DNA from: Geothrix edaphica
GTDB taxonomy: Bacteria > Acidobacteriota > Holophagae > Holophagales > Holophagaceae
DNA length: 64,000 nucleotides
Direction of reading: 5' to 3'
NCBI RefSeq assembly: GCF_030268045.1
Contig: NZ_BSDC01000004.1
Location: forward strand, 110,015-174,014
Of this stretch, positions 51,334-59,998 are shown piece after piece. The translations under genes were made by a program, and so were the position numbers. The stretch's first letter is position 1. Each line of letters starts with the position of its first letter. The notes below the pieces were generated by a model. The model made no database searches, was not told the DNA's origin, and worked only from the letters and a program-made list of their open reading frames with translations.

Positions 51334-51433
51334 AGCGGGGCCCCGTCCGTGAAGCCGAGCGAAGCGAAAGCTGAACGGGAGCAGGCCCCATGCGGGGCCT
51401 GCGATCCGGGGGGCCATGAGGCCCGCTCGCGCC
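51334..51433 (-). repeat. Element D between direct copies of the sod 3' end
   Basis: A 100-base insertion. It contains a GGGGCCCC palindrome (near 51338-51345), then AACGGGAG, a perfect hairpin CAGGCCCC/GGGGCCTG (51382-51401) and CGATC, ending in another GC palindrome (GGGGGGCCATGAGGCCC). The GGGAG-hairpin-CGATC core is the one seen in elements A, B and C. No coding capacity. Confidence 0.7.
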
Positions 51434-52012
51434 TTACTTCCCGAAGCGCTTGCTGACTTCGCTCCACTTGATGTTCTCGACGAACGCGTCGAGGTACTTC
51501 GCGCGGGCGGTGCCGTAATCCACCATGAACGCGTGCTCCCACGAATCCAGCACCACGAGCAGGTCCTGCTCGATGGGCAGGCCCAGGTGGTGCTCGGCCA
51601 CGAAGTAGGTGTGCAGCTTGCCGTCGCGGCGGTTGCGGGTGAGCACGGCCCAGCCGGGACCGCCCATGGCGGTGGCCTTGAGGTCGGCGATGACCTTGTC
51701 CTTGCCGCCCACGGCGTCCAGGGCGGCCTTGAGGCCGGCGCTGATGTCGCTGTCAGCGCCCAGATTCTCGAAGTAGAGCTCGTGCAGGAAGGAGCCGTTG
51801 AAGGCCACGGCCTCGCGGCGCTTCAGCTCGCTGTACTCGTTGTAGGAGTAGTTGGGCTTGGTGTTGTCCGCCGTAGCCAGCTTCTCCTCGATCTCGTTCA
51901 GCTTGGTGACGTAGCCCTTGTAGAGGCCGAAGTGCTGATCCAGCTGGGAGTCGCTGAGTCCTTTCAGGGCGCCGCCCTTCAGGTGGTCATAGTTCTTCGC
52001 GGTGTAGGCCAT
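51434..52012 (-). CDS. sodA: Fe/Mn superoxide dismutase
   Basis: A 192-residue Fe/Mn-type SOD. Metal ligands are visible in LDQHFGLYKGYV (His), NGSFLHELYFENLG (His) and LDSWEHAFMVDYG (Asp and His of DxWEH). It converts superoxide to peroxide and oxygen. Metal choice cannot be read off reliably. The start MAYTAKNYDHLKG at 52012 has AAGGAG upstream. Its 3' end is duplicated beyond element D. Confidence 0.93.
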   Translation of the reverse strand: MAYTAKNYDHLKGGALKGLSDSQLDQHFGLYKGYVTKLNEIEEKLATADNTKPNYSYNEYSELKRREAVAFNGSFLHELYFENLGADSDISAGLKAALDAVGGKDKVIADLKATAMGGPGWAVLTRNRRDGKLHTYFVAEHHLGLPIEQDLLVVLDSWEHAFMVDYGTARAKYLDAFVENIKWSEVSKRFGK

Positions 52013-52117
52013 GGCATCTCCTTGGCTGCGCTGAGCGCGGATGATTAGCTTACTGAAAAAGTCGGAAATTGGATGAAACAGGCACAATGTTCAGGCGTGT
52101 GTCCCCTATGTGTCGGG

Positions 52118-52561
52118 TCAACCAAGCATCTCCCGCAGGAACCACGCTTCCTTCTGATGCACCTGCACGAAGCGGGTCAGCAGGTCGGCGGTGCCGGGAT
52201 CGCCGGCGCCGTTGGCCAGCTCGATGCCCTCATGCATGAGCGACACCACGGCTTCCTCGTTGGCCAGGGCCTCCTTCAGCATGGCTTCGGGATCCAGACG
52301 GGTGGCGGGATTGGAGATGGCTGCCTTGGTCTGGGCCTCGATCTGGGCGGGGGCGTGGATCGGCGTGCCTCCCACCATGCGGATGCGCTCCGCCAACTCG
52401 TCCACGGTGCCGTCCGCGGCGGCATAGAGATCCTCGAAGCGCAGGTGGTAGTCGCGGAAGTGGGGGCCGGTGACGGTCCAGTGGTAGCGCTTGGCATTCA
52501 GGGCCAGCACAAAGGCGGTGGCCAGCTCGGTGTTCAGGTGGTCGACGACGGAACGGTTCAC
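52118..52561 (-). CDS. dps: Dps-like ferritin
   Basis: A 147-residue Dps family protein starting at GTG (VNRSVVDHLNTELA, with GGAGAG upstream). Ferroxidase-site residues are in YHWTVTGPHFRDYHLRFEDLY and ADGTVDELAERIRMVGGTP. It stores iron and protects DNA from peroxide. It lies with sod and a rubrerythrin in an oxidative-stress cluster. Confidence 0.9.
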   Translation of the reverse strand: MNRSVVDHLNTELATAFVLALNAKRYHWTVTGPHFRDYHLRFEDLYAAADGTVDELAERIRMVGGTPIHAPAQIEAQTKAAISNPATRLDPEAMLKEALANEEAVVSLMHEGIELANGAGDPGTADLLTRFVQVHQKEAWFLREMLG

Positions 52562-52571
52562 GGGGCTCTCC

Positions 52572-53135
52572 TCAGGAAAGCCAGGCCGCCCATGCAGCCG
52601 GCGCGGGCCAGCGGCCGGGGGCTTCGGCGTGGTTGGAGACGAGGGCGGCGATGGCACGGCCGTCCGGAATGAGGTAGCGCAGGGCCAGCACCGAGGGCAG
52701 GCGATCGTCCGGCCCGGCGGTGCCGCGGTCGACGGACGGATCTACCAGAGAGCCATCCGACAGCTCCAGCCGCAGCTGGTCCGGGAAGGTGTGGAGGAGC
52801 GCCAGGCGGCGGTCCCGCACCTCGTCCGGAAAGCCCAGCATCAGTGTGGCGGCGATGCTGCGGGCCGCGCCTTCGCGGCGGGGCGCCAGCACGGCGAAGG
52901 AGGCACGGGCTTCGGCCAGCTCGTCCGCTTCCACGGTGTTTGGCGTCTTGCCCTCGGCCCAGAGCGTTTCGATGATCTGGTCCTCCACGCTCTCGGCAGT
53001 TTCGGGCTGGAAGCTGATGCCCTCCGCCAGCTCCAGCCGCAGCGCGGCCTGGCGGCCCAGGAAGTCCTGCCGTGCGTGGAAGCGGGCGCGCTCGGTGGCG
53101 GGATCGAAGGCGAGCGTCACCAGGTGCTCAGACAT
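52572..53135 (-). CDS. Hypothetical protein in the oxidative-stress cluster
   Basis: A 187-residue soluble, acidic protein opening MSEHLVTLAFDPATERARFHA. It has no recognisable motif or membrane segment; several strand-like stretches are seen (DQLRLELSDGSLVD, VLALRYLIPDGRAIAALVSNH). It overlaps the rubrerythrin stop by 8 bases and precedes dps by about 10, so it is translated as part of that operon. No function can be assigned. Confidence 0.75.
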   Translation of the reverse strand: MSEHLVTLAFDPATERARFHARQDFLGRQAALRLELAEGISFQPETAESVEDQIIETLWAEGKTPNTVEADELAEARASFAVLAPRREGAARSIAATLMLGFPDEVRDRRLALLHTFPDQLRLELSDGSLVDPSVDRGTAGPDDRLPSVLALRYLIPDGRAIAALVSNHAEAPGRWPAPAAWAAWLS

Positions 53136-53601
53136 GCTTCGCGATGTCGGCGGCAGGCTCCGCAAAGGCGGGCTTGGCGCCGGCCTGCAGCTTGGTGAGG
53201 GCCTCCTGGAAGCGGCCGGCGTGGAAGCGCTCCACCTTGGCCAGGGTCTCGAACCAGGCCGCGATCTCGGTGTAGCCCTCTTCCTTGGCCACGCGGGTGA
53301 ACTCGGGATACATGTCCGTGTATTCGTAGGTCTCGCCAGCCACCGCGGACTTCAGGTTGGTGAGGGAATCGCCCAGGGGCAGGCCCGTGGCGGGATCGGC
53401 GGCCTGCTCGGCCAGGAACATCAGGTGCCGCAGGGCGTGGCCCGTCTCGCCGTCGGCGCTGTGCTTGAACAGGTCGGCCACTTCCTTCAGGCCTTCCTTC
53501 TCCGCCACCTGGGCCATCCAGGTGTAGCGGCGGTTGGCCTGGCTCTCCCCGGCGAAGGCGGCCTTGAGGTTCTGGTGGGTCTTGGAATCGGTGAAGGACA
53601 T
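53128..53601 (-). CDS. Rubrerythrin (ferritin-like domain only)
   Basis: A 157-residue di-iron protein. Ligand-bearing helices read AFAGESQANRRYTWMAQVAEKEG and SADGETGHALRHL, with AGETYEYTDMYPEF and AWFETLAKVERFHAGRF as the second pair. The C-terminal rubredoxin domain of classic rubrerythrin is absent. It reduces peroxide using electrons from another carrier. AGGAG precedes the ATG at 53601. Confidence 0.92.
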   Translation of the reverse strand: MSFTDSKTHQNLKAAFAGESQANRRYTWMAQVAEKEGLKEVADLFKHSADGETGHALRHLMFLAEQAADPATGLPLGDSLTNLKSAVAGETYEYTDMYPEFTRVAKEEGYTEIAAWFETLAKVERFHAGRFQEALTKLQAGAKPAFAEPAADIAKHV

Positions 53602-53767
53602 GGGATCTCCTCTGGGCCGCACTCGGCGGCATCAAGGTAGAGCCATCCCCATGCCAAAGCAATAAGTCAAATCATTGAATTGATTCAGTAAAGCCAATGG
53701 CTCGCGATCCTACGGGAATCCCGACCGGCCGAGAACCGGATCCACGACATGTCGAGAGTTGGCCCGC
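53602..53767. other. Intergenic region upstream of rubrerythrin
   Basis: About 165 bases. An AT-rich patch near 53660-53695 contains overlapping symmetry (AATCATTGAATTGATT and TGAATTGATTCA) that may be a regulator site for the stress operon, though it does not match a PerR or Fur box clearly. No gene is seen. Confidence 0.4.
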
Positions 53768-54247
53768 TCAGCGGACCGTGGAGAGGCTGGCGCCGATCTG
53801 AGAGGCATCCAGGCTCAGGGCCCGGCCGAAGCCGAACACCAGGCGCCCGGTGGTGGGCCGGATGAGAAAGAAGGAGAAGTCTCCCAGCCCGAGGGTCATC
53901 TCCGCTTGCGGGAAGCGGGCCAGGTAGGCCCGGGCCGCCGCCTGCTGGCGGCTGTCGTCCGCGGTCAGTTCCTCGGCGCGGCCCTGCAGGCTCACCCGGG
54001 GCAGCGCCAGCGGATCCTGGCCTTCCTCCGAGGGCACCATGAGCATCAGGCTGACCCGGGCATCCACCAGCATGTCGCGGGTGTGCTGGGCCAGGCGGCT
54101 CACGTGGATGAGGAAGCCCGTGCCATCCGGGGCGGGCACCACCGGCGCCATGGACACGAAGGGGGCGCCGTCATGCAGGGTGCCCAGGGAGGCCACCGGC
54201 AGGCCGGTCAGCAGGGCGTGGAGTGTCGCTTCCGTGTTCGGGTCCAT
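53768..54247 (-). CDS. Pyridoxamine 5'-phosphate oxidase-fold FMN-binding protein
   Basis: A 159-residue split-barrel protein of the PNPOx/HugZ-like family: LPVASLGTLHDGAPFVSMAPVV, FLIHVSRLAQHTRDMLVDARVSLML and RVSLQGRAEELT. The YLARFPQAEM segment resembles HugZ-type heme utilisation proteins. Possible roles are F420- or FMN-dependent oxidoreductase or heme binding. Confidence 0.82.
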   Translation of the reverse strand: MDPNTEATLHALLTGLPVASLGTLHDGAPFVSMAPVVPAPDGTGFLIHVSRLAQHTRDMLVDARVSLMLMVPSEEGQDPLALPRVSLQGRAEELTADDSRQQAAARAYLARFPQAEMTLGLGDFSFFLIRPTTGRLVFGFGRALSLDASQIGASLSTVR

Positions 54248-54371
54248 GGGAGGACTCCTTCCAGGGCAGGGCATTCCATCATCTCTCCGAGAGCAAGATG
54301 CCGTTATTTTGCGACGGCTTCGCACGGGTACCAGGACCCGACCCGTCCCGGAGCGCCCCGTGACGGCCTGA

Positions 54372-55238
54372 TCAGTCCTTGAAGGCAGCCACCACGATGC
54401 GCCCCACCTCGGCCAGCACCGCGTTGCGGGCGTCCATCGGAGCGGTGGAGCCGGTGTAGTAGACCGCGATGAGGATGGGCGCCCGGTGGGGCGGGCGCAG
54501 GATGGCCACATCGTTCACGGTGCCGCGCCTCCCCGAACCGGTCTTGTCCCCGGCGGTCCAATCCGCCGGCAGGCCCGCCCGGAGCCGGTCCCGGCCCGTG
54601 GTACAGGCCGCCATCCAGCCCTCGAGGCGCTGCCGCGAGGCGGGAGTCAGGGTCGGGCCCAGCAGCAGGGCCCGCAGGGTGTCCACCATGGCGGTGGGCG
54701 TGGTGGTGTCCCGGGGATCGCCGGGCAGGGCGGTGTTCAGCGAGGGTTCCGTGCGGTCCAGGCGCGTCACGGGATCGCCCAGGGAGCGTGCGAAGGTGGT
54801 GATGGCACCGGGGCCGCCGAGGGTCTGGAGCAGCAGGTTGGCGGCGGTGTTGTCGCTGGCCTCCACGGCGGCAGCGCAGAGGTCCAGCACGGGGAGGCCC
54901 CCCTCAGCGACGTGCGCCTTGGCCACCGGCGCGTGCTCCAGCAGGTCCGCCTGGCCGTAGGGGACGCGCCGGTCCAGGGTCTCCCTGCCCCCATCCACCC
55001 GGGCGAGCACGGCGCCCGCCAGCAGCACCTTGAAGGTGCTGCACAGGGGGAAGCGTTCGCCGCCCCGGTGGTCCAGGCGGCGGCCCGAGCCCGTATCGAG
55101 CACGGCCACGCCGAGGCGGCCTCCGGAGCGGGCTTCCAGGGCCGCCAGACGGGCGGCGGCGGGAGGAACCGGCGCGGCCGGCGGCGCGGCCTGGAGAGGC
55201 AGGATCAACAGAGCGGCCGCGAGCACGGTCCAGGTCAT
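54372..55238 (-). CDS. bla: Class A beta-lactamase
   Basis: A 288-residue serine hydrolase with a signal peptide. All class A marks are present: LCSTFK (S70xxK73), EASDN (SDN130), RTEPSLN (E166xxN) and GDKTGSG (KTG234). Cysteine precedes Ser70, but the partner expected near position 238 for class A carbapenemases is not seen. It is likely chromosomal, with no mobile genes nearby. Spectrum cannot be inferred. Confidence 0.9.
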   Translation of the reverse strand: MTWTVLAAALLILPLQAAPPAAPVPPAAARLAALEARSGGRLGVAVLDTGSGRRLDHRGGERFPLCSTFKVLLAGAVLARVDGGRETLDRRVPYGQADLLEHAPVAKAHVAEGGLPVLDLCAAAVEASDNTAANLLLQTLGGPGAITTFARSLGDPVTRLDRTEPSLNTALPGDPRDTTTPTAMVDTLRALLLGPTLTPASRQRLEGWMAACTTGRDRLRAGLPADWTAGDKTGSGRRGTVNDVAILRPPHRAPILIAVYYTGSTAPMDARNAVLAEVGRIVVAAFKD

Positions 55239-55304
55239 GGGACTCCCGGAAAGGCTTCTCTTCTACCACGCCACGGGGCGCTCGACCTCGGCTGAAGCGG
55301 CCGC

Positions 55305-55496
55305 CTACTCGGGCAGCGGACCGCCCTCGGGGGCCTCGTCCTGGCCCTCGACGCCCTCCTGGTCCTCGGAGTCCGGAATGTCGTTGCCCAGGGCGTCCTT
55401 CTTCAGCGCCTTCTTCTGCAGCTTCTCTTCCTTCTTCTTCTGGCGGGCCAGGTCCTTCTGCCGCTTCTCGAAGTTGTAGTTGGGCTTTCTGGCCAT
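55305..55496 (-). CDS. Small basic/acidic conserved protein
   Basis: A 63-residue protein. MARKPNYNFEKRQKDLARQK is a highly conserved opening of small proteins found in many proteobacteria; a Lys-rich helix follows, then an acidic C-terminus (DSEDQEGVEGQDEAPEGG). Function is unknown; nucleic acid binding by the basic helix is a guess. Confidence 0.75.
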   Translation of the reverse strand: MARKPNYNFEKRQKDLARQKKKEEKLQKKALKKDALGNDIPDSEDQEGVEGQDEAPEGGPLPE

Positions 55497-55547
55497 GGCG
55501 AGTCCGATCATGAAAAAGGTGGAAGCCGATCCAGCCCGTGTCTCAGT

Positions 55548-56024
55548 CTACCGCCTCGTCCGCCGGAGCGCCTGGATCAGGTCGTCCAGCCGCTGCAGGA
55601 AGGTCGAGCGGTCCCGGGCGGTGAAGGGAGCGGGGCCAGTGCCCAGCTCGCCCATGGCGCGCAGGTGCGTCATCAGCTCGCGGCTGGCCAGGGCATCGCC
55701 GATGGAGTCGGGCGAGTAGACCCGGCCCTTGGCATCCAGGGCCCGGGCGCCCTTCTCCAGGCAGCGGGCCGCCAGGGGGATGTCCGCCGTCACGGCGATA
55801 TCCGAGGCCGTGATCTGCTCCACGATCCAGTCGTCGGCCCCGTCGAACTGCCCCTTCGCCACCACCACCGACTCGAACAGCGGGTTGCGGGGGACCCGCA
55901 GGGGCGCGTTCGACACCAGCAGCACCTTCAAGCCGCAGCGCGTGGCCACCCGGAAGATCTCCTCCTTCACCGGGCAGGCGTCCGCGTCCACGAAGATGCG
56001 GATGGCGGGCTGGTCCGCCGTCAC
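55548..56024 (-). CDS. YaiI/YqxD family protein (UPF0178)
   Basis: A 158-residue PIN-like protein: IFVDADACPVKEEIFRVA, VAKGQFDGADDWIVEQI, ITASDIAVTADIPLAARCLEKGA and a TARDRSTFLQRLDDLI tail. Typical of the DUF188 family. Function is unknown, possibly nuclease-like. Its start overlaps the stop of the FMN reductase gene. Confidence 0.9.
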   Translation of the reverse strand: MTADQPAIRIFVDADACPVKEEIFRVATRCGLKVLLVSNAPLRVPRNPLFESVVVAKGQFDGADDWIVEQITASDIAVTADIPLAARCLEKGARALDAKGRVYSPDSIGDALASRELMTHLRAMGELGTGPAPFTARDRSTFLQRLDDLIQALRRTRR

Positions 56025-56554
56025 AGGGCGCCTCCGGCGGCGACCAGGGCCTGCATGGCGGTCCTCACCCGCGCCGCCTGGGCCGGGTCCGCCAGATGGC
56101 CTTCAGCGTCGAGGCTGGAAGCCGCCAGCGTGAGGCAGAGCGACGCCTCCGGCACCACGCGCGCCGACATCACCTCCAGCGTGTGGGCCAGCGCGGCCTG
56201 GGCCTTGGCGCCGCCCTCGGAGGAGGGGGAGGCGCTCCACGCCGCCGTGGGCTTGCCCACGCAGGCCCCGGAGGAGACCACCCACTCCAGCAGGTTCTTC
56301 AGCACCGCGGGCATGGCGTGGATGTATTCCGGCGTGCAGACCAGCAGCGCGTCCGCCGCCTGGATGCGGCCACGCAGGTCGGCCGCCGGCTCGGGCGCAG
56401 GCTCCGTATCCCGCTCAGGGCTGAAGTGGGGCAGGTCGTCCAGCCGCTCCCAGAACTCGAAGGTGACTTCCGGGACCAGGCGGGCCGCCTCCCGGAGCAG
56501 GCGTGCGTTGAGGGAGCCGGCGCGCAGGCTGCCGGACAGGGCGAGTACGCGCAT
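56021..56554 (-). CDS. NADPH-dependent FMN reductase family protein
   Basis: A 177-residue flavodoxin-fold reductase: VLALSGSLRAGSLNARLLREA at the N-terminus, ADALLVCTPEYIHAMPAVLKNLLEW for the flavin site, and a conserved GKPTAAWSAS loop. It reduces FMN or quinones. It overlaps its neighbours on both sides (TGATG with the small membrane protein, ATGA with yaiI). Confidence 0.9.
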   Translation of the reverse strand: MRVLALSGSLRAGSLNARLLREAARLVPEVTFEFWERLDDLPHFSPERDTEPAPEPAADLRGRIQAADALLVCTPEYIHAMPAVLKNLLEWVVSSGACVGKPTAAWSASPSSEGGAKAQAALAHTLEVMSARVVPEASLCLTLAASSLDAEGHLADPAQAARVRTAMQALVAAGGAL

Positions 56555-56778
56555 CAGCCCTTCCGTGGCCACACCAGCGCCACTCCCACCGCCATGGCCG
56601 CGAGGGCCGCCCAGGTGGGGATGTGCACGGATTCCTTCTCCTTCACGGTGAACTCCAGGGGGCCCAGCTTGGCGTCGTGGCTGTCCTTGGTGTAGCTGAA
56701 ATCGGGCCGGATCAGGGCCGCCAGGCCCAGGAGGATGAGGGCCAGCCCTGCGAAGAATCTGAGGGATGCGGGTTTCAT
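56554..56778 (-). CDS. Small two-helix membrane protein
   Basis: A 74-residue protein with one helix at each end (LRFFAGLALILLGLAALI and PTWAALAAMAVGVALVW) and a hydrophilic middle (KDSHDAKLGPLEFTVKEKES). It overlaps the DoxX gene upstream and the FMN reductase downstream. No confident family; function unknown. Confidence 0.75.
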   Translation of the reverse strand: MKPASLRFFAGLALILLGLAALIRPDFSYTKDSHDAKLGPLEFTVKEKESVHIPTWAALAAMAVGVALVWPRKG

Positions 56779-57161
56779 GCGGTCTTCTCCAGGCACCACT
56801 TCACGCCGCCCCGGGCGGCCATGTAGAGGAACAGGAAGCAGAACACCACCGCCAGCTCACCCTTGTTCACCGCAGGCCAGAAGGCGGCGCCGAACTGGAA
56901 CTTCCAGTGGAATTGCAGGTAGGCCACGGCCATCATGCCGCTGCAGAGGAAGGCCGCCAGGCGCGTCTGGAAGCCCACCAGGATGGCCAGGCCGCCCACC
57001 AGCTCGAGCAGGCCGCCGATCCAGACCTGCGAACCCACGGCGGGCTGCTGCTCGGCAAGGATGCCGAAGATCTTCTGGAGGCCGTGGAAGGTGAACAGCA
57101 GGCCCGCCACGATGCGCAACAGGGCGTAGGTGTGATCGGCGTACTTCTCGAGCCACTGCAT
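56775..57161 (-). CDS. DoxX family membrane protein
   Basis: A 128-residue four-helix protein of the DoxX/DoxD-like family: LLRIVAGLLFTFHGLQKIFG, WIGGLLELVGGLAILVGFQTRLAAFL and VAYLQFHWKFQFG. Such proteins are found with redox enzymes and may help quinone-linked membrane redox balance. ATG 57161 follows GGAGG. Confidence 0.88.
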   Translation of the reverse strand: MQWLEKYADHTYALLRIVAGLLFTFHGLQKIFGILAEQQPAVGSQVWIGGLLELVGGLAILVGFQTRLAAFLCSGMMAVAYLQFHWKFQFGAAFWPAVNKGELAVVFCFLFLYMAARGGVKWCLEKTA

Positions 57162-57248
57162 GCGGACCTCCGGGCGTGGGTGTGGTGACATTCTGCCCAG
57201 GATCGGATGGCCTTGGTCGAGAACCCTTTCTGGGCAGGGCCGAGGGAT

Positions 57249-59351
57249 CTAGCGTTTCAGTTTCGGAAGGCCCATATCCCAGAAGTACTCGTCGTAGAAG
57301 TCTTTGAAATCCTTTTTCGTGATGTAGCCAAGCAGGTTGAACAACTGCTTGGTCGTGACGAATTTTCCTTTGAAGTTCGTCTGGATGGACTTCAGCCAAG
57401 TCAGGAAGACCTGATCTCCCTGTTCCTGGTGCAGTGCGGCCAGTAGCAATGGGCCTTTGTTGTAAAGAAGGTTTCTCCGGGTGTAGAAGGTGTCGTAAGT
57501 GTCTGTGTAGGAGATGTCGTTGGCCAGTGGAATGGGGGCCTTGAACCTGGCGGATTCGGCGCCATCTCCCCAGCTGGCGAGGTTGCGATCCCAAAGGCTC
57601 TTGCCCTTGTAGTCCTTCTCGAAAAGACCGGCGCAATAGTCGGCGAAGGATTCCGTAACCCACTGCTCCAGCAGGTTGGGCATTTTTACCGTGATCCCCC
57701 AGTACTGATGCGCGATTTCATGGGCGAACACATGGCGCACGTCCATGGTCTTCATTGATGGACGTGCTCCGATCCACCGGCCGGTGCGCTTCAGGGCCTC
57801 GACCTGATCGGCCAGGGCCTGGAGCTGGCGGGCAGACTGGATCTGCTCGAAGGCATCCCGGGTGATGTACATCATTCCTGGAGGAGCCTGTCCGTAGCCC
57901 CAGTCGTTCTTCTCGACGATGGTGAATTCCTTGAAGGGGAAAGGTCCCAGGAACCGTTCGTAGTACCGGATGACATTGAAAGCCTGGGCCTTGAAAACGG
58001 TATTTGCGGCCCCCGGCTTGAAACCGTAAGTCGCGACCCGCACGGTGAGGCCGTCGTGGGACTCCTCATCCAGGTAGTACTTGCCAGCCAGGATTGTCGC
58101 GAAGCAGATGGGCAACTTCGTGCGTGTTTCCAGGAGGTTCCAGGCTCCATCCTTTTCTCGCCGCACGGTATCGCCGGGAAGGAAGCTGATCCAGTCGCCC
58201 GGTGTTCGAACCGTCCCATGGAAGGAGTACCACTCGCTCGCCATGTTATTCGGCGCGGGGTACCATCCGGAACCGACGGGAAGCTCCCAGTAGTTGTCGT
58301 TATCGGGCTGGATGAGGAAGTCCCCACCGTATTCCACCCGGAGGGTGAAGGGTACTCCGCGGCGAGCTGCGGCGGGGAGGCGCAGGGCGACCTCGTCTCT
58401 CGTGTGGTGGTATTCGATCAGGTTGCCCTCAGCGTCGCGAATCTCCTTGATCCGGAGGACCCGCGTATCCTCCTCGGTCTCCAGGGCCGACCAGAGGTTG
58501 AAAGTGAACACCTGCAGTCCGTCCTCCAGGGGGAGGATGGTTTCCTGGACCACCATGTCTGCATTGCGCTTGTCCTTCGCCCGGAGATCCACGTCCAGGG
58601 CAGTGAGGAGGAAGTGCGTCGGGGCAATCTGTCCCTTCCGGGGATCCCAGCCAAGGTATTGCCGGGAAAGGAGCTGCTTGAAGAAGATGCCCTTGAGGTT
58701 AGCTCTGGGATTGGGATAGCTGCGCAGGCAACTGAGGGATTCTTCCATCTGATCGACCCCATCGTGCTGGAAGATCCATCGACGGCCGCCATCCTCTAGG
58801 TCCATGTTGGCCACGGTCTTCCAAGGGGCGTTCGCCGCCTGCATGGCCAGCAGATGGAGGGGGACATGGTGCTCCACCATGTTCCAACGCTGCTCGAACT
58901 GCCTGAAAGAATCCTCCAGCGGAGCAGACCCTGGACCTTCCCAAGGGGGAAGGACGGAGCCCCCCAGGAAGATTCTCGCTTCCTTGAAGGGAATGGTGAC
59001 CGCGAGGGTTTCGCCGTTCTTGACGGCCTTCAGGGGGGTCCACTCCTTCAGATTCCGAGTGAATACCGGGTGCTCAGGTGCGAAGGAGGAGCTGTAGGAC
59101 AAGGTCCCCTGCCCCTTCAGGTAGTAACCGACGGGTTTCCCATTCTGGAGAAGAGGCGACCAGGCACCCGAGAAACGGATGGCGCTGCTACCCACGGAGA
59201 GGGAAACCTCCTGGGTCTCTGTATGGGCGGGGCCCATCTGGATCTTCTCAAGGGCGCTGAATGGGGCCGTGGCCTCATCTCCCCAGAGGCCATGGCAAGC
59301 GAGCAGGAGGCTGCCTAAGCCCAGAATCCGGAACCACCTGGTTGTTGACAT
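57249..59351 (-). CDS. Secreted M1-family metallopeptidase
   Basis: A 700-residue protein with a signal peptide (ends near GLWGDEA). The C-terminal half carries the gluzincin site VFAHEIAHQYWGITVKMPN and WVTESFADYCAGLF (HEXXH-18-E), and a late YNKGPLLLAALHQEQGDQVF. The N-terminal ~400 residues are beta-rich and unlike classic aminopeptidase N. Codon use is visibly less GC-biased than most neighbours, suggesting later acquisition. Substrate unknown. Confidence 0.9.
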   Translation of the reverse strand: MSTTRWFRILGLGSLLLACHGLWGDEATAPFSALEKIQMGPAHTETQEVSLSVGSSAIRFSGAWSPLLQNGKPVGYYLKGQGTLSYSSSFAPEHPVFTRNLKEWTPLKAVKNGETLAVTIPFKEARIFLGGSVLPPWEGPGSAPLEDSFRQFEQRWNMVEHHVPLHLLAMQAANAPWKTVANMDLEDGGRRWIFQHDGVDQMEESLSCLRSYPNPRANLKGIFFKQLLSRQYLGWDPRKGQIAPTHFLLTALDVDLRAKDKRNADMVVQETILPLEDGLQVFTFNLWSALETEEDTRVLRIKEIRDAEGNLIEYHHTRDEVALRLPAAARRGVPFTLRVEYGGDFLIQPDNDNYWELPVGSGWYPAPNNMASEWYSFHGTVRTPGDWISFLPGDTVRREKDGAWNLLETRTKLPICFATILAGKYYLDEESHDGLTVRVATYGFKPGAANTVFKAQAFNVIRYYERFLGPFPFKEFTIVEKNDWGYGQAPPGMMYITRDAFEQIQSARQLQALADQVEALKRTGRWIGARPSMKTMDVRHVFAHEIAHQYWGITVKMPNLLEQWVTESFADYCAGLFEKDYKGKSLWDRNLASWGDGAESARFKAPIPLANDISYTDTYDTFYTRRNLLYNKGPLLLAALHQEQGDQVFLTWLKSIQTNFKGKFVTTKQLFNLLGYITKKDFKDFYDEYFWDMGLPKLKR

Positions 59352-59547
59352 CGCCTCTCCGATACGAACGCGAATGCATGGGGATGAATTGGGATGTGGC
59401 TGAGATTACCATTTAATCGTCAATGGTCCCCAATCTAGCTGCCACTTTCATTCCTCGCAACGCATCGCAACGTGGTTCAGAGAGCCTTCGGTCAGGTCCT
59501 CGCGAACCTCCTCTGGAAACAGAGAGAGAGGCTGGTTGGTTCCGGGC

Positions 59548-59847
59548 CTACCCATGCACCGGCGTGGCCGCGTCGGCGCCCACCACGGTGATCCAGGGCC
59601 GCACCGACCAGCGATGCACCAGGCCGCTGAGGACGTAGGGATCCGCCGCCGCGAAGCGCTGGGCCGCCGCCGGGGACTCCCCCTGGAAGAGGAGGATGGA
59701 CATGTCCACCGGATCCGCCACGGCTCCGCCCAGCACCAGCTCACCCCGCTGGTGGGCCTCCCAGGCCAGGGCCAGGTGCTCCTTCCGGAATTCCCCCCGG
59801 CGCTCCACATACTCGGGGCCGACCTCGTAGATCAGGAGGAAGTGCAT
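59548..59847 (-). CDS. YciI-like protein
   Basis: A 99-residue ferredoxin-like-fold protein: MHFLLIYEVGPEYVERRGEFRKEHLALA, then LVLGGAVADPVDMSILLFQ and a ADPYVLSGLVHRWSVRPW segment with the conserved His/Asp pair. Function unknown; some homologues act as dehalogenases. The ~195 bases before 59548 hold no gene. Confidence 0.88.
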   Translation of the reverse strand: MHFLLIYEVGPEYVERRGEFRKEHLALAWEAHQRGELVLGGAVADPVDMSILLFQGESPAAAQRFAAADPYVLSGLVHRWSVRPWITVVGADAATPVHG

Positions 59848-59998
59848 GGAGATACCTCAGAAGAGGGAGGGGGCCCTTGGAAGCGCCACCTCACGAACCA
59901 AGGATGGGGCGAAAGACCCCGTCGTGCCCTCGTATTTTTCCATGACTGCACCCATCGGGTCATCGCCTGCGGGCCCCTCCCAGGGACCGCCGGTTCCT

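Noticed and set aside
54372..55238. Carbapenemase-type beta-lactamase
   Set aside because: Cysteine 69 is present but the partner cysteine near position 238 is missing, and no other carbapenemase-specific feature can be shown.
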